DNA of 61,141 nucleotides from Myxococcales bacterium (GTDB taxonomy: Bacteria > Myxococcota > Myxococcia > Myxococcales > Myxococcaceae): the NCBI GenBank assembly GCA_016191815.1, contig JACPVI010000030.1:1-61141 (forward strand), read 5' to 3'. Position 1 is the stretch's first letter; each line of letters opens with the position of its first letter. A model generated the notes under the pieces. The model was not told the DNA's origin. It did no database searches and worked only from the letters and a program-made list of their open reading frames with translations. The translations under genes were made by a program, and so were the position numbers. Shown one piece after another: positions 34,864 to 44,964 of the stretch.

Positions 34864-37800
34864 TGCGGCCGCTCGCCCTCGCCCTCCTCGCTCCGCTCTT
34901 GGCCCTGGCCCAGCCGAAGGGGCCGGTCAAGCCGAAGGAGCCGGTCAAGCCGGAGGCGCCCGCCAAGGAGGCGCCCCCCAAGGAAGAGGCCGGCAAAGGG
35001 GAGGCCCCGGCGAAGGCCGAGGGCGCCAAGCACGACGTGGTGCCCGAGAAGCGGCAGCAGACCCGCTACTTCGAGGGCATGGGCCGGACCCCGGAGGAGG
35101 TGCGGCAGCTGGAGGAGATCACCCGCGCCCTGGAGGCCTACGAGGCGGAGTCGAGGGATTTCCGCCGCGAGGTGCAGCTGCTCATCGAGAAGAAGTACGA
35201 GGAGAAGCGGAACACCCTGGCCAACAGCTACGAGCGGGCGATCCGGGACCTCGAGGTGATCGAGCGCAAGGAGCGGCTGGACGCCATCGCCCAGTTCGAG
35301 GAGTTCCTGCTCCGTTACCCGAACGACCCCAAGTACACCCCGGACGTGATGTTCCGGCTGGCCGAGCTGTACTACGAGCGCGCGAGCGACGACCACATCG
35401 TGGCGATGCGCGAGTACGAGGAGCGCATCAAGACGCTCGACCCGGAGAAGGCGGGCAGCATGCCGCCGGAGCCGGTGGTGGACTTCTCGAAGTCCATCGC
35501 CCTCTACCGCAAGCTGATCGGCGGCTTCCCCACCTACAAGTTCAACGACGCCGCCCACTACCTGCTCGGCTACTGCCTCGAGAAGCAGAACGAGTTCGAG
35601 AAGGGCCGCGAGGCCTACCAGCAACTCATCGCCAAGTACCCGAAGTCGAAGTTCACCGTCGAGGCCTGGGTGCGCATCGGCGAGTACTACTTCGACGCCT
35701 ACACCGAGGCCGACTCGCTCTCCAAGGCCGCCGCCGCTTACGAGGCCGCCATCCAGGATCCCGCCCACGCGCTCTACGACAAGGCCCTCTACAAGCTGGG
35801 GTGGACCTACTACCGGATGGACCGCTTCGACGACGCGGTGGACCGCTTCCTCGCGCTCACCGACTTCTACGAGGCGAGGGCCAAGGAGAAGGGCGAGGAG
35901 GTGGGCGGCGACCTGCGCAACGAGGCTTTGCAGTACACCGCGATCAGCTTCGCCGACGAGAAGTGGGGCTCCCTGGTGAAGGCGCAGGAGAAGTTCACCA
36001 AGCTGGGCGGCCGCCCCTACGAGCCGGAGATCTACCGCCGGATGGCGAACGTCTACTTCGACCAGACCAAGCACGCTGACGCGATCGAGGCCTACCGGCT
36101 GGTGCTCCAGAAGGATCCGTTGGCGAAGGACGCGCCGCAGATCCAGCAGCGCATCGTCCAGGCGTACGAGCGCGACCGGCGGCTGGAAGAGGCCTTCGCC
36201 GAGTCCTCCAAGCTGGCCAACATGTTCGGCCCGGGCACGCCCTGGCACGAGAAGCACAAGCGCGACCCGGACGTCCTCTCCGCCGCGCAGGAGCTGGCCG
36301 AGAAGAGCCTCTACTCCTCGGCCATCTACCACCACCAGCAGGCGCTGGTTTACAAGCAGGAGTCCAAGTTCGAGCAGGCCCGGGCCGCCTTCGAGGTGGC
36401 CGCCAAGGCCTACGACGCCTACCTCGCGCGCTTCCCCCGGAGCAAGAACGCCTACGAGATGCAGTTCTACCTGGCGGAGTGCCTCTACAACTCCTTCCAG
36501 TTCGCGCCGGCCGGCAAGCACTACGCCGCGGTGCGGGACTCGCCGCAGGACAACAAGTACCTCCCCGACGCCGCCTACTCCACGGTGCTGGCCTGGCAGA
36601 AACAGGTCGAGCTGGAGGTGAAGGCCCAGACCATCCCCAAGCTGGAGCCGATCCTCTCCAAGGACCGCAAGGAGGGAGAAGCGGTAAAGCCCATCCCCCT
36701 GGCGGAGAGCGAGAAGTCCCTGGTCGCGGCGTCCGACGCGTTCGTCTCCAAGATCCCCAAGGACGACAAGGCCGCCGGCATCGCCTACAAGGCGGGCGAG
36801 CTGTTCTACGCGCACAACGACTTCCCCGAGGCCCGCCGCCGCTTCGAGGAGCTGGTGAAGACCTACCCCACCGCGGAGGTCGCCAAGTACGCCACCAACC
36901 TCATCGTGGAGAGCCTCCTCACCGAGAAGAACTGGGCGGAGGTGGAACAGGTCGCCGGGCGACTGGCCGCCAACAAAGAGGTCATCGATCCCAAGAGCGA
37001 GCTCTACAAGGACCTGGTCAAGTTCAAGCTGGCCGGCCGCTTCAAGCTCGCCGACGAGCTGATGGCCAAGGGCGACTACGACAACGCGGCCAAGAAGTAC
37101 ATCGAGCTGGTCGACGAGGAGCCCAAGCACGAGTTCGCCGACAAGGCCCTGAACAACGCCGCGGTCTGTTACGAGAACGTCCGCCGGTTCGAGTCGGCCC
37201 TCAAGCTCTACGAGCGCATCTTCCGCGAGTACCCGAGCTCGAAGCTGGCCGACTCCGCCCTGTTCCGGGTGGCGGTCAACGCCGAGAACAGCTACGACTT
37301 CGACAAGGCGGTCGACAACTACCAGAAGCTGGTCAAGGACTACCCCGCCTCGAAGGACCGCGAGGCCGCCCTCTTCAACGCCGGCCGGCTGCTCGAGGGC
37401 CTGCAGCGCTACGAGGAGGCCGCGGCCGCCTTCCTGCGCTACGCCGACCTCTTCCAAAACGCGGAGGACGCCCCGAAGAACCAGTACCGGGCCGCCCTCA
37501 TCTACGAGAAGCAGTCCGCCTGGGAGCGGGAGATCCGCGCCCTCACCGAGTTCGTCGACAAGTTCTCCTCCAAGCCACCGCAGCGCGAGCTGATCATCGA
37601 CGGCCGGAAGCGGGTGGGCGACGCCTTCCAGAAGCTCGCCAAGGAGTCCGACGCCAAGAAGTCCTACAAGAAGGCGATCGAAGACTTCGACCGCTTCGGC
37701 CTCAAGCCGGCCGAGCACCAGCTCGCCGCCGCCGCCGCCGCCGAGGCCTGCTTCCTCCTCGCCGAGTACGAGTTCAAGGACTTCGACAAGCTCAAGATCG

Positions 37801-38306
37801 GCGGCACCAAGAAGGCCCTGGAGAAAAGCTTCACCGCCAAGCGGAACGCGGTGAAGAAGGTCAAGGACGCCTACGCCCAGTGCTTCAAGTACAAGAACCT
37901 CGAGTGGACCCTGGCCGCGCTCTACCGCCAGGGCCACGCGCTCGAGCGCTTCGCCCAGACCATCCTCGAGACGCCCACCCCGCCGGAGATCAAGCGCTAC
38001 GGCGAGGAGGCGGAGATCCTCTACAAGGACACCCTCGCCCAGCAGACGGTGGCGCTCGAGGACAAGGCCGTCGAGAGCTACGCCCTCACCCTGGCCGAGG
38101 CCCGGAAGAACCGCATCACCAACGAGTGGACCAAGCGGACCCTCGAGGCCCTGAACCGCTACCGGCCCAAGGAGTACCCGGTGCTCAAGGAGCCGATGCG
38201 CTGGCTGACCGGCGACGCGGTCTACCCCGAAGGCCTGGTGGAGAGCGCGGAAGGCCCGACCAAGGAGTCCTTCCAGCCGCAGAAGCTTAAGGGGGACGAG
38301 AAGTGA
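34863..38306 (+). CDS. gltD: Large periplasmic TPR protein, GltD/AgmU-like
   Basis: 1147 residues from ATG 34863; a TTG just before is an alternative. A signal peptide (LALLAPLLALAQ) and a Lys/Glu/Pro-rich stretch precede many TPR pairs over the rest (for example DPKYTPDVMFRLAELYYER, YKFNDAAHYLLGYCLEKQNE, SKLADSALFRVAVNAE). M. xanthus GltD (AgmU) is a periplasmic TPR protein of about this size and precedes gltE, as here. The stop overlaps the next start (GTGA). Assignment rests on size, architecture and gene order. Confidence 0.65.
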   Translation: MRPLALALLAPLLALAQPKGPVKPKEPVKPEAPAKEAPPKEEAGKGEAPAKAEGAKHDVVPEKRQQTRYFEGMGRTPEEVRQLEEITRALEAYEAESRDFRREVQLLIEKKYEEKRNTLANSYERAIRDLEVIERKERLDAIAQFEEFLLRYPNDPKYTPDVMFRLAELYYERASDDHIVAMREYEERIKTLDPEKAGSMPPEPVVDFSKSIALYRKLIGGFPTYKFNDAAHYLLGYCLEKQNEFEKGREAYQQLIAKYPKSKFTVEAWVRIGEYYFDAYTEADSLSKAAAAYEAAIQDPAHALYDKALYKLGWTYYRMDRFDDAVDRFLALTDFYEARAKEKGEEVGGDLRNEALQYTAISFADEKWGSLVKAQEKFTKLGGRPYEPEIYRRMANVYFDQTKHADAIEAYRLVLQKDPLAKDAPQIQQRIVQAYERDRRLEEAFAESSKLANMFGPGTPWHEKHKRDPDVLSAAQELAEKSLYSSAIYHHQQALVYKQESKFEQARAAFEVAAKAYDAYLARFPRSKNAYEMQFYLAECLYNSFQFAPAGKHYAAVRDSPQDNKYLPDAAYSTVLAWQKQVELEVKAQTIPKLEPILSKDRKEGEAVKPIPLAESEKSLVAASDAFVSKIPKDDKAAGIAYKAGELFYAHNDFPEARRRFEELVKTYPTAEVAKYATNLIVESLLTEKNWAEVEQVAGRLAANKEVIDPKSELYKDLVKFKLAGRFKLADELMAKGDYDNAAKKYIELVDEEPKHEFADKALNNAAVCYENVRRFESALKLYERIFREYPSSKLADSALFRVAVNAENSYDFDKAVDNYQKLVKDYPASKDREAALFNAGRLLEGLQRYEEAAAAFLRYADLFQNAEDAPKNQYRAALIYEKQSAWEREIRALTEFVDKFSSKPPQRELIIDGRKRVGDAFQKLAKESDAKKSYKKAIEDFDRFGLKPAEHQLAAAAAAEACFLLAEYEFKDFDKLKIGGTKKALEKSFTAKRNAVKKVKDAYAQCFKYKNLEWTLAALYRQGHALERFAQTILETPTPPEIKRYGEEAEILYKDTLAQQTVALEDKAVESYALTLAEARKNRITNEWTKRTLEALNRYRPKEYPVLKEPMRWLTGDAVYPEGLVESAEGPTKESFQPQKLKGDEK

Positions 38307-39844
38307 GGCGCGCGCTCCTCATCGCTTGCGCGCTGGCCGCGGGCTGCGCCACCGCGCCCAAGAAACCCGACGAGAAAGAAAAGGCCGCCGAGACCCCCGA
38401 AGTCCCCTACACCCCGCGCTCGCGGCCGGCCGAGCCCGCCAAGGCGCCGGCTCCGGCCGGCGGCGCCACCAAGCCCGCCTCCGGCGGCGTCACCGTGGTG
38501 AAGACCGTCCCCGCGCCCGGCTCCGAGGTGACCGCCGCTCCGGCCGAGACTCCTCCTCCTCCCAAGCCGAAGGTCGACGCCGCTACCGAGGCCACCTTCC
38601 GCAAGGCAGTGGAGGCCGCGAGGACAGGCGACGCCTCGGACGCGGAGAAGGAGCTCAAGCGGCTGCTCGAGAAGAACCCGAAGCTCGAGTACGCCTGGAC
38701 CAACCTGGGAGTGGTGTACGAGCGCCAGGGGATGCTCGACCGCGCCGAGAGCGCCTACCGCCAGGCCCTGGAGGTGAGCGCCGAGCAGGAGCTGGCTTGG
38801 GACTACCTCACCCGCCTCAAGTGCCGCCGCGGCAAGGGCCGCGACGTCGAGGCCGACTTGCGGGAGGAAATCCAGCAGCGCCCCGCCTCCTTGGGCCTTC
38901 GCACCGCGCTGGTCTACGCCCTCACCTTCCAGGGCAAGTACGAAGCCGCAGGGGTGGAGGCCAAGAAGGTGCTCAAGGCCGACGAGCGGAACGTGCGGGC
39001 GATGCAGCTTCTGGCGCAGATCTACTTTCGCGAGGGGAAGAACGAGCTGGCCAAGATGGTCCTGGAGAACGCGCGGGCCATCAACCCCAACGACGCCGCC
39101 ACCCACAATGCGCTCGGGCTGGTGCTGCTCTCGCTCAAGTCGCGGCTGGCGGCCCTGGAGAGCTTCAAGAGCGCCGCCGCGCTGCGCCCGGACTACGCCG
39201 AGGCGAAGAACAACTTCGGAGCCATGCTCAACGACGCCCTGGACTACGAGACCGCAGCGCGGGAGCTGGAGGCCGCGGTCGCCGCCGCACCCGACTACGC
39301 CGCCGCCAGGCTCAACCTGGGCAACGCCTACCGGGGCAAGCAGGACTTCGGCAAGGCGCTCTCCCAGTACAAGGAGGTGGAGCGGCTGAGGCCGGAGCTG
39401 GCGGACACCTACTTCAACCTCGCGGTGCTTCACCTGGACTCCGAGCTTCCGGGGATGGACGGCATCGAGAGGCTGAAGACCTCGATCGCCTACTTCGACC
39501 AGTACCGGCAGCGGGGAGGCAGGGACGAGCGCGTCGAGCAGTACCTCAAGGACGCCCATAAGGGCATCGAGAAGGAGGAGCGCCGCCGCGAGCGCGAGAA
39601 GCGCGACGCCCTCAAGCGGGCGGAAAAAGAAGCCGAGGAGAAGAAGAAGGCCGAGGAGGCCCAGGCCCGCGCCGCCGAGGAGGAGATGAGGCGCGCCCTG
39701 GCCGAGGAGGCCGCCAGGAAGAAGGCCGAGGAAGAGGCCAAGAAGAAGGCGGCGGTCAAGCCGGCCTCTCGCCTCTCCGAAGAGGACGAGGCCCCTGCCC
39801 CACTCAAGCCCGCCTCGGGTAAGCTCGGCGAGGACGAGAAGTGA
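38303..39844 (+). CDS. gltE: TPR lipoprotein, GltE/AglT-like
   Basis: 513 residues; a GTG start overlaps the previous stop by 4 bases. A lipobox, CALAAGC, puts Cys at position 15. After a Pro/Ala linker there are about seven TPR units (LEYAWTNLGVVYERQGMLDR, AATHNALGLVLLSLKSRLAA, AAARLNLGNAYRGKQDFGKA). A 100-residue Lys/Glu/Ala helix ends the protein. M. xanthus GltE (AglT) is a TPR lipoprotein of nearly the same length that follows gltD. It would be anchored to the outer membrane inner leaflet. The stop overlaps the next start (GTGA). Confidence 0.7.
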   Translation: MRRALLIACALAAGCATAPKKPDEKEKAAETPEVPYTPRSRPAEPAKAPAPAGGATKPASGGVTVVKTVPAPGSEVTAAPAETPPPPKPKVDAATEATFRKAVEAARTGDASDAEKELKRLLEKNPKLEYAWTNLGVVYERQGMLDRAESAYRQALEVSAEQELAWDYLTRLKCRRGKGRDVEADLREEIQQRPASLGLRTALVYALTFQGKYEAAGVEAKKVLKADERNVRAMQLLAQIYFREGKNELAKMVLENARAINPNDAATHNALGLVLLSLKSRLAALESFKSAAALRPDYAEAKNNFGAMLNDALDYETAARELEAAVAAAPDYAAARLNLGNAYRGKQDFGKALSQYKEVERLRPELADTYFNLAVLHLDSELPGMDGIERLKTSIAYFDQYRQRGGRDERVEQYLKDAHKGIEKEERRREREKRDALKRAEKEAEEKKKAEEAQARAAEEEMRRALAEEAARKKAEEEAKKKAAVKPASRLSEEDEAPAPLKPASGKLGEDEK

Positions 39845-40089
39845 GGCGACCGCTCATGCGCCCCTGGATTCTGGTGCTGGCTCTGCTCTCCGCGGCGGCG
39901 GCAGGCGCCCAGAGCACCACCAAGAAGAAGAAGGTGATCCGCCTCGACGCGATCACCGTCGAGGGGCGCATCCAGAAGCCCCAGGCCTTCTACATCCTCC
40001 AGCGGTCCAACCTGAACTTCGAGGAGCTGAACCGGGAGGAATCCTTCGTCCCCAAGGTGGAGAAGGGCATCGAGAAGGAGCCCTTTTAG
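39841..40089 (+). CDS. Small exported protein, GltF-like by position
   Basis: 82 residues from a GTG overlapping the upstream stop; ATG 39856 is also possible. The signal peptide ends in AAAGAQ. The mature part, about 58 residues, carries KKKVIRLDAITVEGRIQKPQ and FYILQRSNLNFEELNREESF. The VIxLDxxxVEGxIQKPxAFYI pattern resembles small periplasmic proteins of gliding clusters. Position between gltE-like and gltG-like genes suggests GltF; similarity cannot be tested here. Confidence 0.6.
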   Translation: MRRPLMRPWILVLALLSAAAAGAQSTTKKKKVIRLDAITVEGRIQKPQAFYILQRSNLNFEELNREESFVPKVEKGIEKEPF

Positions 40090-40105
40090 CCGTTTTGCGC
40101 TAAAA
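40084..40105 (+). terminator. AT-rich hairpin after the small gltF-like gene
   Basis: TTTTAGC (40084-40090) and GCTAAAA (40099-40105) form a perfect 7-bp stem with an 8-base loop containing TTTT, overlapping the stop codon. There is no following T-run, so it may be a partial terminator, a processing site or chance. Confidence 0.3.
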
Positions 40106-40178
40106 CCTCCGCCGCCGGCCGGGAACCCCACGGCGGCACCCGCGGTCTAAAGGTCCGGGCCCCGAAGGCCCCAGGAAA

Positions 40179-41519
40179 ATGGCCCCCACCCCCTCCCAGA
40201 AGATCCTCCGCGTCGGGCTCATCCAGGGGGGGAAGATCATCGAAGAGCGCCACCTCAAGAAGCGCGACACGGTGACCATCGGGCAGGACTCGAGGAATAC
40301 CTTCGTGGTCCCCGCCTCGGACCTCCCCTCCTCCTTCCCTGTCCTCGAGTACCGGAACAACCAGTACTCACTGGTCTTCACCGAGCAGATGGACGGGAGG
40401 GTCAGGCTGGGCGGGAGCGCAGAGGTCGACTTCGCCAGCCTGCGGTCGCAGAACCTGGCCCGGAAGCGGGGCAGCCTCTACGTCCTGCCGCTCAGCGACA
40501 ACGCCAAGGGGAAGATCTCCCTGGGCGAGGTGACCCTGCTCTTCCAGTTCGTCACCCCGCCCCCTGAGCCTCCCAAGCCCGAGCTGCCCCCGGTGGCCAA
40601 GGGCAGCTTCTGGCAGTCGGTGGACCAGGTCTTCTTCGTGGTGCTCTCGGCCTCGCTGGCCATCCACTTCTCCGGCGCCACCTGGATCGCCTGCCAGCCC
40701 GTCCCGGAGGAGCGGGAATTGGCCCTCGATGAGCTTCCCGACCGCTTCGCCAAGCTGGTGATGCCGGTGAAGGTCGAGCCGCCCCCGCAGCCGGAGGTGG
40801 CCGCGGGCGGCGAGGAGGCAAAGACCGAGGAGAAGAAGACCGAGCCCAAGAAGGGCGACAACCGGCCTGCCGGCGGGGCAGACCCGGCGGCCAAGCGCGC
40901 GGCGATGGAGCGGGCGGTGGCCTCCAAGGGCTTGCTCAAGCTCCTCGGCTCGGTGGGCGGTGGCAGTGGCGGGGCCTTCGAGGACGTGCTCGGCTCGGGC
41001 ACCGGCTCGGGCGACGTCGCCAACGCGCTGGATGGAGCGGGCGGGGTAGGAGTGGCGACCTCCGACGCCCTGGGTGGCGGAGGCGGGCCGAAGGGCGCCG
41101 GCGCGGGCTCGGCGGTGGGGATCGGCGATCTGGGGACCTCCGGCGGCGGCAACGTCGCCTACGGCCCCAAGGGCGACGTGAAGATCTCCGGCCGGGTCCA
41201 GGATGCCGCCCCCGAGGTGGACAGCACCGACGTGGACCGAGACGCCCTGGCCCGCTACGTGCGCGCGCGAAAGTCGGCCATCCAGAACTGCTACGAGCGC
41301 GAGCTCAAGCGCAACCCCAGCCTCAAGGGCAAGGTGGTGGTGCGCTTCAGCATCACCCCGCAGGGGCGGGCCAGCGACATCGAGATCGAGGAGAACACCC
41401 TGGGGAACGAGGCGGTGTCGAGCTGCATCCGCACCGTCATCCGCACCTGGGTCTTCCCCTTCAAGCCGGACAGCGACGTGGCGGTGGCCTACCCGTTCCT
41501 CTTCTCTCCGGCGAGCTGA
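40179..41519 (+). CDS. gltG: TonB-like gliding protein, GltG-like (FHA-like head, TM, AgmX tail)
   Basis: 446 residues. The N-terminal 120 residues resemble a divergent FHA fold (LKKRDTVTIGQDSRNTFVVP). One TM helix lies at about 150-170 (QVFFVVLSASLAIHFSGATW), then a Pro/Lys and Gly-rich periplasmic linker. The C-terminal 90 residues (ARKSAIQNCYERELKRNPSL, VVRFSITPQGRASDIEIEEN, VFPF) are the AgmX/PglI TonB-like domain shared with the kinase at 24.8-26.6 kb. In M. xanthus GltG is an inner-membrane TonB-like component encoded after gltF. The 90-base gap upstream holds the hairpin at 40084. Confidence 0.7.
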   Translation: MAPTPSQKILRVGLIQGGKIIEERHLKKRDTVTIGQDSRNTFVVPASDLPSSFPVLEYRNNQYSLVFTEQMDGRVRLGGSAEVDFASLRSQNLARKRGSLYVLPLSDNAKGKISLGEVTLLFQFVTPPPEPPKPELPPVAKGSFWQSVDQVFFVVLSASLAIHFSGATWIACQPVPEERELALDELPDRFAKLVMPVKVEPPPQPEVAAGGEEAKTEEKKTEPKKGDNRPAGGADPAAKRAAMERAVASKGLLKLLGSVGGGSGGAFEDVLGSGTGSGDVANALDGAGGVGVATSDALGGGGGPKGAGAGSAVGIGDLGTSGGGNVAYGPKGDVKISGRVQDAAPEVDSTDVDRDALARYVRARKSAIQNCYERELKRNPSLKGKVVVRFSITPQGRASDIEIEENTLGNEAVSSCIRTVIRTWVFPFKPDSDVAVAYPFLFSPAS

Positions 41520-41589
41520 GGCGCAGCCCGAGGCGCGCCCTCCGACGCCCTATGTCCCACGTAACATCCGTGGCATAACTGTCCCCGAA

Positions 41590-42570
41590 ATGAAGCCCCG
41601 ACGATTGTCGGAAGTCAGGGCGCTGATCTCCCAGGCCGATTTCCAGGACTGGTGGGCCCAGCTCGTCCAGACCCGCCAGGACGAGAACAACGCCCTGGAG
41701 CGGTACGACGAGCTGCTCTCCCAGGTGACGCTCACCGAGTTCCGCGCCGAGCTGACCCAGAAGAACGCCATCGACACCCTGTACAGGGCCGGGGAGTGCG
41801 AGGACTCCGCGGCTCAAAAGCTCTTCGAAGCCACCGAGCTGGAGAACCGCTCGTTCCGCGCCCTCGCCGACTTCGAGGAGCAGCGCTACAAGGTCTCCGA
41901 GCTGTGGTACCGCCTGGGGGCGGCCGACAAGGACCTCGACGAGAAACGGGAGCAGCACGACAAGCTCAAGTCCAAGAAGACCGAGGCCGAGCTGAAGCTG
42001 GCCGAACGGGTGTTCCGTGCCGCCTCCGACGAGTACGAGCGCGAGACGGGGAGGAAGAACCGCCTGTGGGACGAGGTGGAGCGGATCTGGGCCAACAGCG
42101 CCGAGGTGAGCCTCTTGGTGGCCGAGCAGCGCGTCCGCGGGAGGAAGATTCGCAAGCAGGCGGAGGCTCTCTTCGCCTCCGCCGACGAGAAGAAGCTGAG
42201 GGCCCGCGAGCTGAGGGCCGAGGCCGAGACCGCCTCCGCCACGGTCGATGGTGCCCACGCGAAGATCAAGCAACTTTTCGAGCAGGCCCGGGTGAGCTTC
42301 GGCTGCGCCCCGGGCGACGACTTCCTCTACTTCCGGCAGAAGGAGAGTCAGAAGCTGGCGTTCGCGGTGGCGCTGGTCGAGGATGCCGAGAACTACAACG
42401 TAGAGGTGAAGCCGCTGTCGATCTACACCGTGGAGCGGCAGCGGGGTGCCTCCTTCCTCGAGCCGGCGAGGGCCGAGGCTTCTGCCGCGGAGGAAGGGGA
42501 CCGGCGCTTCGAGGAGTACTTCTTGAAGGGCAGAAAAGGCGAGGCCAGGTCCTCGGAATCCGCGGGCTAG
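41590..42570 (+). CDS. Coiled-coil protein of the gliding cluster
   Basis: 326 residues from ATG 41590, no signal peptide or TM helix, so cytoplasmic. It is almost wholly charged heptad-like helix (DKDLDEKREQHDKLKSKKTE, EKKLRARELRAEAETASATV) with a compact C-terminal part (FGCAPGDDFLYFRQKESQKL, YNVEVKPLSIYTVERQRG). I do not recognise the family. Co-orientation and tight spacing with the gltG-like gene and the cyclic-nucleotide gene (13 bases) suggest a cytoplasmic partner of the motility apparatus. Confidence 0.6.
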   Translation: MKPRRLSEVRALISQADFQDWWAQLVQTRQDENNALERYDELLSQVTLTEFRAELTQKNAIDTLYRAGECEDSAAQKLFEATELENRSFRALADFEEQRYKVSELWYRLGAADKDLDEKREQHDKLKSKKTEAELKLAERVFRAASDEYERETGRKNRLWDEVERIWANSAEVSLLVAEQRVRGRKIRKQAEALFASADEKKLRARELRAEAETASATVDGAHAKIKQLFEQARVSFGCAPGDDFLYFRQKESQKLAFAVALVEDAENYNVEVKPLSIYTVERQRGASFLEPARAEASAAEEGDRRFEEYFLKGRKGEARSSESAG

Positions 42571-42583
42571 AGGGACGAGGGAG

Positions 42584-43030
42584 ATGGACAAGCTGGGTGT
42601 TCTTTCGTCGTCGCCGCTGTTCGAGATGCTCTCGAACCAGGAGCTGGAGTACGTGGCCGAGCTGTCCAGGCCGCGCCGGTTCGCCGCCGGGCAAGTCATC
42701 TTCGAGGAAGGTGAGCTGGGCGACAGCCTCTACGTGATCGCCGGTGGCGAGGTGGAGGTCATGCGCCGCGATGCGTCAGGCGAGCAGAAGACGATCGCGG
42801 TGCTGGGGGCGCCGGAGTTCTTCGGGGAGATGAGCCTGATCGACAAGGAGTACCGGTCGGCCACGGTCCGCGCGCGCTCGGACGCGGAGCTCTTGCACCT
42901 CACCGCGGAGAACCTCACCACCTTCCGCAAGCAGCACCGCGACGGCTTCACCTTCGTGGTGATCAACATCGCCCGGGTGATTTCCTCACGGCTTCGAGAG
43001 GCAAATACCCGACTGGCGGCGCGCCTTTAG
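42584..43030 (+). CDS. Stand-alone cyclic-nucleotide-binding domain protein
   Basis: 148 residues forming a single cNMP-binding fold: LFEMLSNQELEYVAELS, ARG-like turn FEEGELGDSLYVIAGGEVEV, and the phosphate-binding cassette FFGEMSLIDKEYRSATVRA, where Arg and the GE pair are placed as in CAP-family domains. No DNA-binding helix-turn-helix follows, so it is a sensor or adaptor and not a transcription factor. The ligand (cAMP, cGMP or c-di-GMP) cannot be deduced. It is the last gene of the tightly packed gliding series. Confidence 0.85.
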   Translation: MDKLGVLSSSPLFEMLSNQELEYVAELSRPRRFAAGQVIFEEGELGDSLYVIAGGEVEVMRRDASGEQKTIAVLGAPEFFGEMSLIDKEYRSATVRARSDAELLHLTAENLTTFRKQHRDGFTFVVINIARVISSRLREANTRLAARL

Positions 43031-43172
43031 CGCGGATGAATTCCTGCCTCGCCGGCCGGCACCAAGCGCTTGGGCGTGGCCGTCGATACGTTGACAGTTG
43101 GAAACCCCAAACCTAGAGTCGACAGACCCTTAGGAGAGGCGTCCAACCCGGGGCAGGCCCGGAGCGAATCCG

Positions 43173-43751
43173 ATGAGGACTCAACTTCTGATCGCGGCGA
43201 TGATCGCTGGGACGGCGATGGCGCAGACCGATCCTGCGGGGGCTGGGGCGGCACCTCCGGCCGAGGTTGTGCCCGCGGCGGGTGCGCCCGCGCCGGCGCC
43301 GAGGGGAGAGGTTCCGGACCCGGAGAAGATTCGCGAGAGCGCCGACGCCCTGGCCAAGATGCGCCAGCAGCTCAAGGACGTGCTGGCCAAGCTGGAGGAG
43401 GCGCGGGCGACCAAGGACGTGGTGAAGCTCAACTGCGTGAACGAGAAGCTCACGCAAATCAAGGGCTTGCTTCGGATTTCCGAGCAGGCCGACGTGGCGT
43501 TGCAGGAGGCGGTAGCCAAGCGGGAGGGCAGCACCGCCCAGCATGAGTACACGAAGGTGACGATCGCCAGGCAGAAGGTGGATCAACTCAGGGCGGAGGC
43601 GGAGGAGTGCATCGGCCAGCTGGCCTTCCGGACGGACGAGAATCTCCAGGTGGTGGTGGAGGAGCCGGAGGATTTGCCCTCGGGAGATCCGAGCCGGCCC
43701 CCTCCGGTCTTGGAGATCGTGCTGCGACCGCCGCCGGCCAGCCCAATGTAA
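43173..43751 (+). CDS. Exported helical protein upstream of the OPX pair
   Basis: 192 residues with signal peptide MRTQLLIAAMIAGTAMAQ, an Ala/Pro-rich linker, a helical coiled-coil core (ALAKMRQQLKDVLAKLEEAR, NCVNEKLTQIKGLLRISEQA) and a Pro-rich acidic tail. No family is recognised. It lies 76 bases before the barrel gene on the same strand and may assist polysaccharide export. The 142 bases before it contain no gene. Confidence 0.65.
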   Translation: MRTQLLIAAMIAGTAMAQTDPAGAGAAPPAEVVPAAGAPAPAPRGEVPDPEKIRESADALAKMRQQLKDVLAKLEEARATKDVVKLNCVNEKLTQIKGLLRISEQADVALQEAVAKREGSTAQHEYTKVTIARQKVDQLRAEAEECIGQLAFRTDENLQVVVEEPEDLPSGDPSRPPPVLEIVLRPPPASPM

Positions 43752-43827
43752 GTGACGGAGAGCGGACGAGTCAGATGACCTCGAGCGCGAGGGGGTCGCG
43801 TCGCCGGGCGCGAACGAACGGTTCAGG

Positions 43828-44964
43828 ATGAGGCGGGTCGCCAAAGCTGCGGCGGTCGCGGGGCTGGTCTGGGCGCTCTGGCCCGGCTCGAGCCTCGCCC
43901 AGGCCAACGGTTTCAAGGTCGGCGAAGGAAGGGTGCACCCGTACTTCGACCTGATTCAGCGGTTCGACAGCGCGGCTTGGTACAACCGATTCAGTGGCGC
44001 CACCACCGCTGAGTTGATCACGCACTTCCGTCCCGGCTTGCGACTCGAGCTGCAAAGTCCGGCAACGAACCTACAGTTCGGAGGCCACGCCGAATACCTT
44101 CTCTATAGCGGGCTATTGACCCCCGGCTCGGTGGGCTCCTCCCGCCCTCAGGCTGAGTTCAACCTGGACGCGGCATTCAACAAGCGCGGCGCGGTGGAAT
44201 TCCAAGTCGGCAGCCGTTACGCCTTCGGGGACCGGAGCACCAATCCGATGGTCAATGTGGGATCGCAGTCCCACTTCTTTGATGCGAAGGCCGCTTTGCC
44301 GGTCCATCCAGGCGGCGGAGCGCTGGAAGTGACGCCGTCGGCGGCATTCACCATCGAGAAGTTCATAGACTCGAGCAACCAGCTGAACGACTACGAGAAC
44401 GTGGGCTTCGGGCTGGACGGAAGGTGGCGGTTCCTGCCGAAGACCGCGGTGCTGCTGGGCGCCACGTACGACCTCCGGGGTGCGACTCAGCTCTTGCGCG
44501 CCTCGGGCGGGCTCGCCGGCCTGGTTTCCCCCAAGGTTTCCACCGTGCTCAAGGCCGGCTACGGCCACAACTTCACCGGGCCCGGCGCGACCGTCATCGG
44601 TCACGTCGAGGTCGGCTACCTGATGAGCGAGACCTCGACGGTCAAGCTGGGATACGTGCGCACGCTCAACCCCCTCGCCCGCACCGGCGTCTTCGGCGAC
44701 GACCGGGTCTACCTCGAGGGAAGGGCGCTCTTCGGCGGCCGGCTGGCGCTGCACGGGTCGGGGGCGTTTGACTGGGTCACCTACTACGGCAACGCGCGAA
44801 CCGATCAACTGGTGTCGCTCAACCTAGGGCCGGAGTACCAGTTCAAGCCCTGGCTGATCGGCGGGCTGACCTATATCCTCACCCTTCGCAACGCACCCTC
44901 CGGCGGGCAGGGCGGGAGCTACGCGAGAAACGAAGGCCTTGTTCGGATCACGGTCACCTATTGA
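43828..44964 (+). CDS. Outer-membrane barrel, Wzp-like polysaccharide porin
   Basis: 378 residues with a signal peptide ending in SSLAQA. The mature protein alternates amphipathic strands and turns throughout (GKVGEG-type start, then [60 protein letters not shown]) and ends in VRITVTY with a C-terminal aromatic residue, the barrel insertion signal. M. xanthus uses 18-strand barrels encoded beside short OPX proteins to complete polysaccharide export. The overlap with the OPX gene immediately downstream supports that reading here. Confidence 0.7.
   Translation: MRRVAKAAAVAGLVWALWPGSSLAQANGFKVGEGRVHPYFDLIQRFDSAAWYNRFSGATTAELITHFRPGLRLELQSPATNLQFGGHAEYLLYSGLLTPGSVGSSRPQAEFNLDAAFNKRGAVEFQVGSRYAFGDRSTNPMVNVGSQSHFFDAKAALPVHPGGGALEVTPSAAFTIEKFIDSSNQLNDYENVGFGLDGRWRFLPKTAVLLGATYDLRGATQLLRASGGLAGLVSPKVSTVLKAGYGHNFTGPGATVIGHVEVGYLMSETSTVKLGYVRTLNPLARTGVFGDDRVYLEGRALFGGRLALHGSGAFDWVTYYGNARTDQLVSLNLGPEYQFKPWLIGGLTYILTLRNAPSGGQGGSYARNEGLVRITVTY

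Noticed and set aside
34704-37937. Minus-strand open frame of over 1000 codons opposite the gltD-like gene
   Set aside because: A low-complexity Leu/Val/Gly frame caused by the strong GC-third-position bias of the TPR gene; it has no signal peptide, domain or ribosome site.
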